DNA of 64,000 nucleotides from an uncultured Olleya sp. (GCA_947503885.1 CANNFD010000010.1:1-64000); one strand, 5' to 3'; positions 20,444-31,048 are shown, counted from the first letter of the stretch. Notes: generated by a model not told the origin, from the letters alone. Numbers and translations: made by a program.

Positions 20444-21427
20444 TTATAAATTTTGAGATTTTTTCATAACTTTTTCAATTGGCTTAACTAAATCCCTAAT
20501 AATTTGTTCGCCAAAAGCATTATCAATAAGTGCTACAATAATATACTTTCTGTCAGGTCCCCAAACTAATGCAGAATCTGAATGGTAATTTTTCCAAGAT
20601 CCTGATTTTCTGTAGATATCAGCTTTAGGAGCAATTCTAAGTAATGTGTTAACAAATTTATGATGTAAAGCAGGTTTTTTCATTATACTAAGCATCTCTT
20701 TTGAAGCATCTGTACTAACCAAATTACCTAAAGCTAATTGATAATAAAAACTACAAACTTGCATTGTAGTTGCAGCATGACTTAGGCCTTTAAGTGGTTC
20801 TGGATGTCTTTTTCCACCAGCAGCGTAACGTTTTCCTACCCATAATCCACCACCAACTTCTTCATCATAAAATTTATGTTTTGGAGCACGTAAAACAGCT
20901 TCAATTTTATCGTAACCCAAACGGTCAATCATACGTGTTGATGCTTGATTATTAGATTTACTAATCATTAAGCGTAAATCTTTTTTAATTTCTTTAGTAT
21001 AAGCTAACTCTTTATTTTCAATAGCATCCATTGCAGCTAATAATATAGCTATTTTAGGCAGACTAGCAGCATACATCATATGCTCGTCATTAATTCCAGC
21101 ATATTTAAAATTGGTATTGTCGCTTAAATCTATTATTGCAACAGACATTAATTTTTTAGCGACAAGCCCTTTCCAAGTTGGGTTTGCGTTAATTTCTGTT
21201 TTTAAAAGCGCTTCTAATTTGTCATCTTTAATGTCTGAAATTGGTTTAACTTCAGCATTAATATGTAAGGGTAAAATTTTTGAGGTGTCCTTTTTCTTGA
21301 TGTTTAAAAAGGGTTCTGAATTAACAGCTATATCTTTTATTGTAATGTCTGTAGTAGTATTTGGTGTGAACATTGCGAATCCTATAAAAAATATAAAAAG
21401 GATTATACTATATTTTATTAATGTCAA
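20444..21427 (-). CDS. Exported serine hydrolase, class A beta-lactamase-like
   Basis: N-terminal hydrophobic signal; SLPK (SxxK), SNN, KSG motifs. Confidence 0.8.
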   Translation of the reverse strand: MTLIKYSIILFIFFIGFAMFTPNTTTDITIKDIAVNSEPFLNIKKKDTSKILPLHINAEVKPISDIKDDKLEALLKTEINANPTWKGLVAKKLMSVAIIDLSDNTNFKYAGINDEHMMYAASLPKIAILLAAMDAIENKELAYTKEIKKDLRLMISKSNNQASTRMIDRLGYDKIEAVLRAPKHKFYDEEVGGGLWVGKRYAAGGKRHPEPLKGLSHAATTMQVCSFYYQLALGNLVSTDASKEMLSIMKKPALHHKFVNTLLRIAPKADIYRKSGSWKNYHSDSALVWGPDRKYIIVALIDNAFGEQIIRDLVKPIEKVMKKSQNL

Positions 21428-21884
21428 TATTTTAGATTTTAGTTGTTATTAATTTGATTATTTGAACAATAACTATACCAACGTTACAATTTTAAAAATG
21501 AATTTTAGTAAGTTGAATATATTAATAATATTGCTTCTATTGGTTTTTAACTGTGTTAGTTATTAACGTTTAACTTTCACAAAAATTATGTTTTGTTTAC
21601 ATCGATGATATATAAGCTGTAAATAATATAGCAAATGTATGTAAAATACTAGTAGTTAAAGTGTTAAAATTTAATTAACTTAAATATAGCAAGTATTAGT
21701 GATAGCAAAGATTTGTAAATTTTGAAATTTTTTTTTAGTTAATTTTTACAATTCTACTGCTAAAAAAATAGTGTTGTCCTCAAAAATTTATTTATTTTTA
21801 TTTTAAAATTTAACATAGCAAATTTAATATTTAACCTAAATAAAAAAATTAATTTCTTAATTTTGATTTTAACCTTCAAGTCAA

Positions 21885-23504
21885 TTGTTTTTAATGACAG
21901 ATAAGTATTATTCAATAAAAAATAATTTCTTTTTTTATATTATATTTTTTGCATGTTTTGGTTTTGCATTTGGTCAAAATCAGGAGGATACTAATTATTA
22001 TAGTTTATTAGATTCTGCAGAAGTCTACGTGGATGATAATCCTAAAGCAGCTAAAGGCTTTTTAAACGCTATACCACAACCCCTAGAAAAATCAATCAAA
22101 GGTCGTCTGGCTCATTATTATCAATTAAGCGGATTGATTAATAATAAAAATGATAATCCTATTATCGAGTTTCAAAATTTTTCTCAGGCATTAAAACATG
22201 CAAAACTAGAAAAGGATTATGATATTGCTGGATGGGTGGCATTGGAGTTGTTTTTTAATACTTATATTATTAAAAAAGATACAACAGCTTTTAAATATTT
22301 AGATAAAGCAAAACACTTTTATTCTATTAGTAATAATACAAATGGATTAGCAGAGGTAGACCAAATGTATGCATACGTAGAGTTTTATAATAATAATTAT
22401 GCAAAAAGTAATAAGTTATTATTAGGTAGCTTAGACCGGTTTAAAAATATTAAAGAGGATCAGTATTATTACATGTACTCTTTATTTATGCTATCGTCAA
22501 ACTATACTCATCAAAATGATTTAAATAAGGCGCATCATTATTTTAATCTACTAAAATCTTTAAAAAACGATAAAACCATACCTAAATCGTTATACTTAAC
22601 TCATTTTGTGACATTAAACACTTGTTTTGCTGAAACACATTTAAATCAGAAAAATTTAGATTCTACATTGTTTTATCTTAAAACTTCGGGTAATTTTAGA
22701 AAAGCCATGAACGTTTCGGATGCTAAAGCATATTTTAATTTATATGTAGATTATTACAGTCAATTAAATAATGAAGAAGCTAAAAATAATTATCTAGATT
22801 CTTTGCAACTAATTAATCAGCAGCAATATGAAAAAAGCGTAAATGCTAGTTTAGAAATTAATAATGCTTTAGCAAACACAGATGATAAGTTAGTAAAGGC
22901 AACAAAAATCAGCGATAATAATAGGCTATTAATTATAATTCTAGTAATTATTTTATTTGGATTAGGGGTATTTATAGCTTTGAGGTATAAAAAAATAAAA
23001 TATAAATTTAATCAGTTTACTAAACGTAATGACGAGTTTGAGTTTATGCAAACTAATCACGAAAAACTAAAAGTAAAAGTTCGTGGACTAGAAGATTATA
23101 TCTCTGAGCTTAAAAAAGAACTTAGAACAATTACTTCAATAGATAACTCCACTGAGCATAAAGAAAAAATAAAAGAATTATATAAAAACATCCATCATCA
23201 CTCTTCAACATTTTTAGCTAAAGAAGAAAACTATTTAGACCTAATCAATGATTTAAATATTGAGTTTTTTACTCAAATAAAAACTTTACATCCTAAGTTA
23301 AATGATTCCGAGATTATTATTTGTTATTATTTATTTTTAGGTTTTAAAAACAAAGAAATTGCTGCATTTTTAAACTCTTCTACCCGCGCAATAGAAAGTA
23401 AACGTTATCGTATTTCTAAAAAAATAGACAATTTAGATAACAATTATACTCTTGTAGAGTATCTAAACGACACTTTTAAAGATTCTAAAACAAGAACTAT
23501 TTAA
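21885..23504 (+). CDS. TPR-repeat, single-TM regulator with C-terminal LuxR-type HTH
   Basis: Signal/TM N-terminus, TPR-like repeats, TM LLIIILVIILFGLGVFIAL, coiled coil, HTH LNDSEIIICYYLFLGFKNKEIAAFLNSSTRAIESKRYRISKKI. Start could be the internal Met at 21894. Confidence 0.8.
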   Translation: MFLMTDKYYSIKNNFFFYIIFFACFGFAFGQNQEDTNYYSLLDSAEVYVDDNPKAAKGFLNAIPQPLEKSIKGRLAHYYQLSGLINNKNDNPIIEFQNFSQALKHAKLEKDYDIAGWVALELFFNTYIIKKDTTAFKYLDKAKHFYSISNNTNGLAEVDQMYAYVEFYNNNYAKSNKLLLGSLDRFKNIKEDQYYYMYSLFMLSSNYTHQNDLNKAHHYFNLLKSLKNDKTIPKSLYLTHFVTLNTCFAETHLNQKNLDSTLFYLKTSGNFRKAMNVSDAKAYFNLYVDYYSQLNNEEAKNNYLDSLQLINQQQYEKSVNASLEINNALANTDDKLVKATKISDNNRLLIIILVIILFGLGVFIALRYKKIKYKFNQFTKRNDEFEFMQTNHEKLKVKVRGLEDYISELKKELRTITSIDNSTEHKEKIKELYKNIHHHSSTFLAKEENYLDLINDLNIEFFTQIKTLHPKLNDSEIIICYYLFLGFKNKEIAAFLNSSTRAIESKRYRISKKIDNLDNNYTLVEYLNDTFKDSKTRTI

Positions 23505-23539
23505 TACAGTTTTACTATTTATTAAGGCATTTTACAAAG

Positions 23540-23596
23540 TGCGTAGTCAATGCGTAGTATTAAATTTTTATACTATTTGATACCTGTAGATATTTG
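23540..23596 (+). promoter_or_regulatory. Putative regulator site (TGCGTAG-N4-TGCGTAG) plus -7-like GATATTTG
   Basis: Direct repeat at 23540-23546 and 23551-23557 (11-bp period); the same arrangement lies upstream of the paralogue at 26850. Confidence 0.6.
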
Positions 23597-23624
23597 TAGA
23601 TATAATTTATAAATCTACTTAATA

Positions 23625-26600
23625 ATGAAAAAAATCTACTTAATTATTTTTCTTTTATCAACAACATTTATGTTCTCTCAATCTAAAGATTATAAAGAGA
23701 TGATAAGTTTAGGAACTTATACTGTTGAAGAAATTCAAGAAACTGCTAAAGCACATTTTGAAATTAAAGGAAAAGGAAAGGGAAGCGGTTACAAACAATA
23801 TAAACGATGGGAATATCATGCTTTACGTTCAATGAAAGATAATGGTATTTTAAAATCACCATCTTTTTATTTTAGAGAATTAGAACGTTACAACAACTAT
23901 CGTAATCAAGCAGCAGTAAGTTCAAAAAGCATGTTAGCTGATAATGGCAACTGGGAGCAATTAGGACCATATTCATGGAATGCCACTTCTGGTTGGAACC
24001 CAGGTACTGGTAGAATTACTTCTTTAGCTTTTGAAACCGGTAATGAAGACCATATTATAGTTGGTGCCCAAACTGGAGGTGTTTGGAAAACAACCGATGG
24101 TGCAGCAACCTGGATGCCTTTAACGGATAATTATATTAACATGAAGGTCTATTCTTTAGCTATGCACCCAACTAATGCTTCAATTTATTTTTGGGGTTCT
24201 GATAATGGTACAATTTTTAAATCTTTAGATGGTGGTACAACTTGGAATATTTTAACAACTAGTATCGCTACTGGAGAAGTAAATAGAATTATTATAGACC
24301 CAAATACTCCTTCAAAAATGTACTGTAGTATCGAGCATGGTGGACTTTTTAAATCTACAAACTCCGGTACTTCTTGGTCATTAATACACCCAGAAGCTAT
24401 TGATAGAGGTTATGATTTTGAATTTAAACCACAAGACCCATCTACAGTCTATGCGTCCGGAACGTCTGTTTTTAAATCAATTGATGGAGGTGCAACTTTT
24501 GATAAAGTTACAACTGCAACTGGTGTCCCTAATTATACAACAGAATATGTAAATGGTTTTACAGATTGGAAATCTGTAGCTAAAGGCTCTGAACATTTTG
24601 GTGTTACTTTAATATCACCAAAAACAGGAGATGGTCTTGGATTATTTGAATTAGGGGATGGTAGCGCTGGAAATATTACTAAAATAATAACACCAGCGTT
24701 AGACCTAAGCTCAGCTACTAATCCTGTGGTTAAATTTTCTTACGCTCAACCTGATTATTTTGGGGATGTAGATGTTTTAAATGTATACTATAAAACATCT
24801 GCTTCAGGAACTTGGACGTTGTTACCTGGTGCTAATTACACTATAGCACAAGAATCTTGGTTAGATGTTACATTAAATTTACCTAATCCTTCTGCTGATT
24901 ATTATGTGGCTTTTGAAGGAGAAATACATACTCCAAACAATGGAGGAGGTGTTACTTTAGATGATATTTCTGTTGAAGATTTAAATTCAAATGTGTTTTT
25001 TAGTGATGGTTTTGAAACACCAACTCCAAACAATTTTGGTACTGGTGCAAAAATGATTGCAGTTACAGAAAACAGCCCTTCAACTGTATATATTGTAGAA
25101 GCTAGTGGTACTTCAGGAGCACATTTTAAAGCGCTTTATAAGTCTACAGATAGTGGTACACATTTTACAGCTTTAAACCATACTGGAAAAAACTATTTTG
25201 GTTATAGCTTAACTGCTACAGCGGTTGGAGACGAAAACAAAGGTCAAGCACCTAGAGACATGGATATTGCTGTTAGTCACACTAATGCTGACGAAGTACA
25301 TATAGCCGGAATTAATACTTGGCGCTCTTTAGATGGAGGACTTACTTTTAATCCAACTACAAACTGGAATATCTCAACTAGTCAATCTAATAATTTAGGA
25401 TATTCGCATGCAGATGTAGACTTATTACACTTTGTTGGTAGTACGCTGTATACAACAACAGATGGAGGTATATTTAAAGCAACTAATAGTGGTGGACCTT
25501 TGTCATCATCATATTTTACAGACTTAACAACTGGATTAGGAATTAGACAATTTTATGCTTTTGGAATTAGTCAAACAGACCCAGTAGTAATTACCGGAGG
25601 TGCCCAGGATAATGGTAGTGCTACACGTACATCAACTGGTGTATGGAGAGATTGGCTTGGTGGTGATGGTATGGAAGGTTTCGTCGACAAAAATAATAAC
25701 CAAATTATTTATGGTACAGAACAAAATGGAAGCTTAGAAAAATCAATTGATGGAGGAATTAGTCTAACAGGAATTAGTAGACCAGATAACAAAACAGGAA
25801 ACTGGGTTACACCTTTTGAACAAGACCCTATTGCAACAGATGTAATATACAGTGGGTACGATCAAGTATATAAATCTCTAGATGGTGGGGGAAGCTGGAC
25901 AGCAATCTCTCAAGTTTTTGATGCTAAATTAAATCATTTAAAAATAGCACAATCATTGCCAACAACAATGTATGCAGTTTACCAAGACAAAATTTTTAAA
26001 ACAACAACTGGTAATGGTACTTGGACAGAGTTAACAAGTTATAGTGATGATTATATTAACTCAATTGCTATTCACCCAACTAACCCTAACAAAGTAGCTT
26101 TAACAACAGTAGGTTCTGGTAAAGTTTATATAACATCAGACGGAGGTGCTACTTGGACAATGTCTAAATATGATTTACCTGACTTTAGCGCATTAGCAGT
26201 AGTATGGGATAATAATGCTAATGAAGGTTTGTATGTAGGTATGGATTACGGAGTTTATTATTTAGATAACACAACTAATAACAATTGGAAACCTTTTGTA
26301 AATAATTTACCAAATGTTAAAATTAGCGAGCTTGAAGTTAACTACGCTGATGATAAATTATATGTTGCAACCTATGGTCGTGGCGTATGGCGTACACCAC
26401 GTTATGATATTAATACTTTAAGTGTAGAAAATTTAGATTTAATTGAAGGTATTACAATGTTTCCAAATCCTGCTTCAGATAGTTTTAGCTTAGTCTCTTC
26501 TAAAAACGAAACTGCATCTATTAGAGTATTTAATTCAATAGGTAAATTAATGTATTTTACTGAAAATGTTAATTTAAACAATGAATTTAAAATTGATATT

Positions 26601-26681
26601 TCACAATATGCAACAGGTATGTATTTTGTAAGAATCAATAATAAAAATGGGATTGTTACCAAAAAACTATTAGTAGATTAA
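23625..26681 (+). CDS. Secreted sialidase/VPS10-like beta-propeller protein with T9SS type A sorting domain
   Basis: Signal peptide; BNR/Asp-box-like repeats (KTTDGAATWMPL, KSLDGGTTWNIL, TSDGGATWTM); C-terminal MFPNPASDSFSL...GMYFVRINNKNGIVTKKLLVD. Confidence 0.9.
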   Translation: MKKIYLIIFLLSTTFMFSQSKDYKEMISLGTYTVEEIQETAKAHFEIKGKGKGSGYKQYKRWEYHALRSMKDNGILKSPSFYFRELERYNNYRNQAAVSSKSMLADNGNWEQLGPYSWNATSGWNPGTGRITSLAFETGNEDHIIVGAQTGGVWKTTDGAATWMPLTDNYINMKVYSLAMHPTNASIYFWGSDNGTIFKSLDGGTTWNILTTSIATGEVNRIIIDPNTPSKMYCSIEHGGLFKSTNSGTSWSLIHPEAIDRGYDFEFKPQDPSTVYASGTSVFKSIDGGATFDKVTTATGVPNYTTEYVNGFTDWKSVAKGSEHFGVTLISPKTGDGLGLFELGDGSAGNITKIITPALDLSSATNPVVKFSYAQPDYFGDVDVLNVYYKTSASGTWTLLPGANYTIAQESWLDVTLNLPNPSADYYVAFEGEIHTPNNGGGVTLDDISVEDLNSNVFFSDGFETPTPNNFGTGAKMIAVTENSPSTVYIVEASGTSGAHFKALYKSTDSGTHFTALNHTGKNYFGYSLTATAVGDENKGQAPRDMDIAVSHTNADEVHIAGINTWRSLDGGLTFNPTTNWNISTSQSNNLGYSHADVDLLHFVGSTLYTTTDGGIFKATNSGGPLSSSYFTDLTTGLGIRQFYAFGISQTDPVVITGGAQDNGSATRTSTGVWRDWLGGDGMEGFVDKNNNQIIYGTEQNGSLEKSIDGGISLTGISRPDNKTGNWVTPFEQDPIATDVIYSGYDQVYKSLDGGGSWTAISQVFDAKLNHLKIAQSLPTTMYAVYQDKIFKTTTGNGTWTELTSYSDDYINSIAIHPTNPNKVALTTVGSGKVYITSDGGATWTMSKYDLPDFSALAVVWDNNANEGLYVGMDYGVYYLDNTTNNNWKPFVNNLPNVKISELEVNYADDKLYVATYGRGVWRTPRYDINTLSVENLDLIEGITMFPNPASDSFSLVSSKNETASIRVFNSIGKLMYFTENVNLNNEFKIDISQYATGMYFVRINNKNGIVTKKLLVD

Positions 26682-26705
26682 TTAACAAGTTATAAATTAT
26701 TAAGT

Positions 26706-26736
26706 CCTCAAGTGTTACTAATCTTGAGGGCTTATT
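26706..26736 (+). terminator. Putative terminator hairpin
   Basis: CCTCAAG(26706-26712)/CTTGAGG(26723-26729) followed by a T-rich tract. Confidence 0.55.
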
Positions 26737-26763
26737 TATTTTAAATACATGCTAATATAAAAG

Positions 26764-26821
26764 TGCGTAGTAATTGCGTAGTAGTTTTTTGTATTAGTAT
26801 AAACATGATAGTAGATATTTG
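26764..26821 (+). promoter_or_regulatory. Putative regulator site (TGCGTAG-N4-TGCGTAG) plus -7-like GATATTTG
   Basis: Direct repeat at 26764-26770 and 26775-26781; first repeat 86 nt from the ATG, against 85 nt at the other copy. Confidence 0.6.
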
Positions 26822-26849
26822 TATAGTTCAAATAATTAAATAATAAAAC

Positions 26850-29423
26850 ATGAAAAACATAACTACTCTTTTAATTATGGTCTTCTCAATTGTGACTTTT
26901 TCACAATCTATAGATTATAAAGCTGCTACTGCAAAAAAGGGCAGTAACTATTATGATATAGTTGCTCAAGTACGTCAAGAGCTAGGAGCTTTTAATAAAA
27001 ACGCTTCTAAAACAGAAATAAAAAAACATAAGCAATTTGAAAGATGGGCTTATTTTTGGAAAGACAGAGTTGATATTAATGGTAATTTTCCTAATGCATT
27101 CTCTGGATGGTATAATGCAGGTATAATTGATAGTAGAGGAAGGATAAAAAACTCATCTAACTCTGCAAACCAAAATAACAAAGTGTCAAACAGTGGACAA
27201 ACTTGGACAAATATTGGACCTCAAGAGGTGCCAGATGCTAATGGTTATCCAAATAATCCGCAATTAGGTCGTTTAACTAATTTTTTAAGATATAAGCATG
27301 CTACAGATGCAAGTCAAAATGTATTGTTTGTAAGTGCTCCAGTTGGGGGCGTTTGGAAATCAATTGATAACGGGACATCTTGGACACCAAAATTAGACCA
27401 AATTGCTGGTATTGGTGTTACAGATATTAAAAGTAGCTCTTCAGACATTAATAATCCTGGGACAATTTATATCTCAACTGGAGATTATGATGCCAAACAT
27501 ATAAATTCTATCGGAGTATATAAGTCTACAGATTTTGGAGAAACTTATCAACCAACAAGCCTTACGTTTAGTTTAGACGAGAAAGAAATTACTTCTAATT
27601 TAATTGTTATTGATGCTAATACAGTAATTGTTGGAACAAATAAATACATCAAAAAAACTACAAATGGAGGTGCAACATGGACTAATGTATTTGCACATAA
27701 TTATGATGATGCAGTTTTAGGAAAGTTTCATAGAAATGGTAACAATATTATGTGTTCTGACAGTTGGGGTGGTTTATTTTTCTCATCCAACAATGGTGTG
27801 ACTTGGAGTGTTTTAATACCTGAAGGGACAAGTAGTGCTCGTCATGCAATTACTACTGACCAAGCGGGTATCTTTTATGTGCAAAATGACAATGGTCAAG
27901 TTTCTACTTATAACCCCGCTGATGCTACACCTTCATTATCTAATCTTGGTGTGCCTGCAGTTGGTTACAGCACGCAAGGCTCATATAACCAATGTTTAGC
28001 TGTAAAGGATGGATTGATTATTAGTGGAGTAGTTGATGGAATAAACTCAGACGATTCTGGTAACACTTGGTATGTAACCTTAAACAACTCATGGTCAGAT
28101 AATACTTCTGCTGGATCTTATGGTCATGCAGATATACATGAAATAGGTACATTAGACTCAGGATACTCTTTCTGGAATGTTAATGATGGTGGTTTAAATT
28201 TTGTAACTTATTCCTCTATTGCAGACGAAAAACCAACTGTAGAGTATAAATCAAATGGCGTGATAGTAACACAGTTGTACTCGGTAGCAATTACACCTCA
28301 AACTAGTACAGATAATATTATTATGGGAAACCAAGATAATGATGGTTACAGTTTAGAAATGGTTGGAGGAAGCCCAACATGGGTAACAGCAGGAGCAGGA
28401 GATGGTACTTGTACTGCTATAGATTACTCAAATCCACAAATTAGATATTTAGGAGCGCAAAATGGAGGATTGACTAGAGCAAATAATGGTTTTTTAGGTG
28501 ATGTTTGGGGGACAAGTCTTAATACACCTACTGCGGGAGCACCATTTGTTTGGACTTTAAAAATGCATTCAACAATTCCAGAAACTCTTTATGGAGGATT
28601 TGCTGATGTATATAAATCCACAGATAAAGGAGATACCTGGTCAAACTTAAATTCTGGTGCAGGCGCAATAGAATATATTGAGACTTTTGGTAATAATTTG
28701 ATTATAATAGGTCAAAACTCAGCTAAAAAATCAACAGATGATGGTGTTAATTGGAGTACAATTAACCAACCAGAAGCAAGTGCTAAAATAAATTCGGTGT
28801 CATTAGACCAAAATAACATTAACACATTATATACAACGGTTAACGGGTATGTAGATGGATCAAAAGTTTTTAAATCTACAGATGGTGGTAGTACTTGGAT
28901 TAACATATCTGCTGGATTACCTAACATTATTGCAAAACAAGTTGTTTTAAAACAAAATCAAGGCCAAGAAATTCTGTTTTTAGGAACAGAGTTGGGTGTT
29001 TATTATAAATTAGGAAGCTCAAGTTGGACTAAACTAGGACAGGGATTACCTAATGTTATAATTAATGATATCGAAATTAACTATACGCAAGATAAATTGG
29101 TTGTAGGGACTTATGGAAGAGGCTTATGGGAAGTTAGTATCTTAAATAACACACTTGGTCTTGACGAAGTAGAAGTTAGTGATTTAGCATCACCAATTCT
29201 TTATCCTAACCCAGTGGAAGCGGGTGTATTAAACATTAAATTAAATGATTCTTACAATAACTTTAATTACCAAATGTATAATGTAATTGGAGGATTAGTT
29301 AAAAAGGGAATTTTAGTAACTGGTCTTAATACCATTGACGTTAGTAATATAGCAACCGGAATTTATGTTGTTAGAATGACTGATGGAAAAACGGTGTCAT
29401 CACAAAAAGTGATAATTAAATAA
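26850..29423 (+). CDS. Secreted sialidase/VPS10-like beta-propeller protein with T9SS type A sorting domain (paralogue of the preceding gene)
   Basis: Signal peptide; Asp-box-like repeats (KSIDNGTSWTP, KSTDGGSTWINI); C-terminal LYPNPVEAGVLNIKL...IYVVRMTDGKTVSSQKVIIK. Confidence 0.9.
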   Translation: MKNITTLLIMVFSIVTFSQSIDYKAATAKKGSNYYDIVAQVRQELGAFNKNASKTEIKKHKQFERWAYFWKDRVDINGNFPNAFSGWYNAGIIDSRGRIKNSSNSANQNNKVSNSGQTWTNIGPQEVPDANGYPNNPQLGRLTNFLRYKHATDASQNVLFVSAPVGGVWKSIDNGTSWTPKLDQIAGIGVTDIKSSSSDINNPGTIYISTGDYDAKHINSIGVYKSTDFGETYQPTSLTFSLDEKEITSNLIVIDANTVIVGTNKYIKKTTNGGATWTNVFAHNYDDAVLGKFHRNGNNIMCSDSWGGLFFSSNNGVTWSVLIPEGTSSARHAITTDQAGIFYVQNDNGQVSTYNPADATPSLSNLGVPAVGYSTQGSYNQCLAVKDGLIISGVVDGINSDDSGNTWYVTLNNSWSDNTSAGSYGHADIHEIGTLDSGYSFWNVNDGGLNFVTYSSIADEKPTVEYKSNGVIVTQLYSVAITPQTSTDNIIMGNQDNDGYSLEMVGGSPTWVTAGAGDGTCTAIDYSNPQIRYLGAQNGGLTRANNGFLGDVWGTSLNTPTAGAPFVWTLKMHSTIPETLYGGFADVYKSTDKGDTWSNLNSGAGAIEYIETFGNNLIIIGQNSAKKSTDDGVNWSTINQPEASAKINSVSLDQNNINTLYTTVNGYVDGSKVFKSTDGGSTWINISAGLPNIIAKQVVLKQNQGQEILFLGTELGVYYKLGSSSWTKLGQGLPNVIINDIEINYTQDKLVVGTYGRGLWEVSILNNTLGLDEVEVSDLASPILYPNPVEAGVLNIKLNDSYNNFNYQMYNVIGGLVKKGILVTGLNTIDVSNIATGIYVVRMTDGKTVSSQKVIIK

Positions 29424-29458
29424 GATCATAGCTAATAATTGTTAATTTTTATGGGAAA

Positions 29459-29488
29459 TAAAAAGAGCCTCTATTGAGGCTCTTTTTT
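29459..29488. terminator. Bidirectional terminator between convergent genes
   Basis: AAAAAGAGCCTC TATT GAGGCTCTTTTTT. Confidence 0.88.
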
Positions 29489-29506
29489 GTGTTTAAATAA
29501 GTTGTT

Positions 29507-31048
29507 TTACAACGGAATATTACCATGTTTTCTGTTTGGTAATACTTCTTCTTTGTCTTCTAACATAGTAAACGCTTTAATTAGTTTACGTCTTGTATTT
29601 TCTGGAAGAATAACTTCATCAATAAAACCACGTTCTGCAGCTTTATATGGGTTAGCAAACAACTCTGCATATTCTGCTTCTTTTTCTAAAAGCTTAGCTT
29701 CTGGATCTTCCGAAGCTTTAATCTCTTTTCTAAAAATAATTTCACTTGCGCCTTTTGCTCCCATAACCGCAATTTCTGCACTTGGCCAAGCATAATTTAG
29801 GTCAGCACCAATGTGTTTAGAGTTCATCACATCATAAGCGCCTCCATAAGCTTTTCTGGTAATTACAGTCACTTTTGGTACAGTAGCTTCACTTAAAGCA
29901 TATAATAATTTAGCACCATGCACTATAATTCCGTTCCATTCTTGGTCAGTTCCTGGTAAAAATCCAGGGACATCTACTAGTACTAATAACGGAATATTAA
30001 ACGCGTCACAAAAACGAGTAAAACGAGCTGCTTTACGCGAACTGTTAACATCTAAAACTCCAGCTAAAAACAACGGTTGATTGGCAACAATACCAACACT
30101 TTTTCCTCCGATTCTTGCAAATCCTACAATAATATTTTCAGCAAAATCCTTATGGATTTCAAAAAAGCTATCCGCATCAATTAACCCCTTAATAACATGA
30201 TGCATGTCATAGGGTTTGTTAGCGTTATTAGGAATAATAGTTTTTAATTCTTCTCTAATTTCTTCACCTAATTCAAAAGGTAAATCTTTAGGTTTTTCTA
30301 AATTACTTTGTGGTAAATAGCTAAGTAAGCGTTTAACATCTTCTAAACATTCTACATCATTTGAAGACGTGACATGTGCAACACCTGATTTTGTCGAGTG
30401 TGTACTTGCACCACCTAACTCTTCGCTTGTTACCTCCTCGTTGGTTACTGTTTTAACAACGTTTGGACCGGTTACAAACATATAACTAGTATCTTCTACC
30501 ATCATAGTAAAATCGGTCATTGCGGGACTGTAAACCGCACCTCCTGCACATGGTCCCATAATAGCTGATAATTGTGGTATGACACCAGATGCTTTTACGT
30601 TTCTATGAAATATATCTGCATAACCACCTAAGGAGCGTACCCCTTCTTGGATACGTGCACCACCAGAGTCATTAAGCCCAATTAATGGGGCACCGACTTT
30701 AAGAGCAAGGTCCATAATTTTACAAATCTTTTCGGCATGGGTTTCTGATAAAGCCCCACCAAAAACAGTAAAATCTTGTGCAAAAACATACACTAATCTA
30801 CCATTTATAGTCCCGTAACCAGTAATAACACCATCTCCATAAAATTTTTGATTTTGCATTCCAAAATCAACGGTTCTGTGTGTTACTAAAGCACCAATTT
30901 CTTCAAAAGAACCTTTATCCATTAAGTAGGTAACACGCTCTCTAGCAGTTAGTTTTTTCTTTTGGTGTTGTTTATCTATTCTTGCTTGACCACCTCCTAA
31001 TTTGGAAAGCTCAAGTTTTTCTTTTAATGTTTTTATTTTGGATTCCAT
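29507..31048 (-). CDS. Acyl-CoA (propionyl-CoA-type) carboxylase carboxyltransferase subunit
   Basis: [66 protein letters not shown]. Confidence 0.93.
   Translation of the reverse strand: MESKIKTLKEKLELSKLGGGQARIDKQHQKKKLTARERVTYLMDKGSFEEIGALVTHRTVDFGMQNQKFYGDGVITGYGTINGRLVYVFAQDFTVFGGALSETHAEKICKIMDLALKVGAPLIGLNDSGGARIQEGVRSLGGYADIFHRNVKASGVIPQLSAIMGPCAGGAVYSPAMTDFTMMVEDTSYMFVTGPNVVKTVTNEEVTSEELGGASTHSTKSGVAHVTSSNDVECLEDVKRLLSYLPQSNLEKPKDLPFELGEEIREELKTIIPNNANKPYDMHHVIKGLIDADSFFEIHKDFAENIIVGFARIGGKSVGIVANQPLFLAGVLDVNSSRKAARFTRFCDAFNIPLLVLVDVPGFLPGTDQEWNGIIVHGAKLLYALSEATVPKVTVITRKAYGGAYDVMNSKHIGADLNYAWPSAEIAVMGAKGASEIIFRKEIKASEDPEAKLLEKEAEYAELFANPYKAAERGFIDEVILPENTRRKLIKAFTMLEDKEEVLPNRKHGNIPL

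Noticed and set aside
21111-21452. 113-aa + strand ORF
   Set aside because: Antisense to the exported serine hydrolase at 20444-21427
21428-21884. AT-rich 450-bp intergenic region as a hidden gene or origin-like element
   Set aside because: No ORF, hairpin array or iteron pattern I could support; best treated as a long divergent promoter region
29487-29795. 102-aa + strand ORF
   Set aside because: Antisense to the carboxyltransferase subunit and begins inside the terminator
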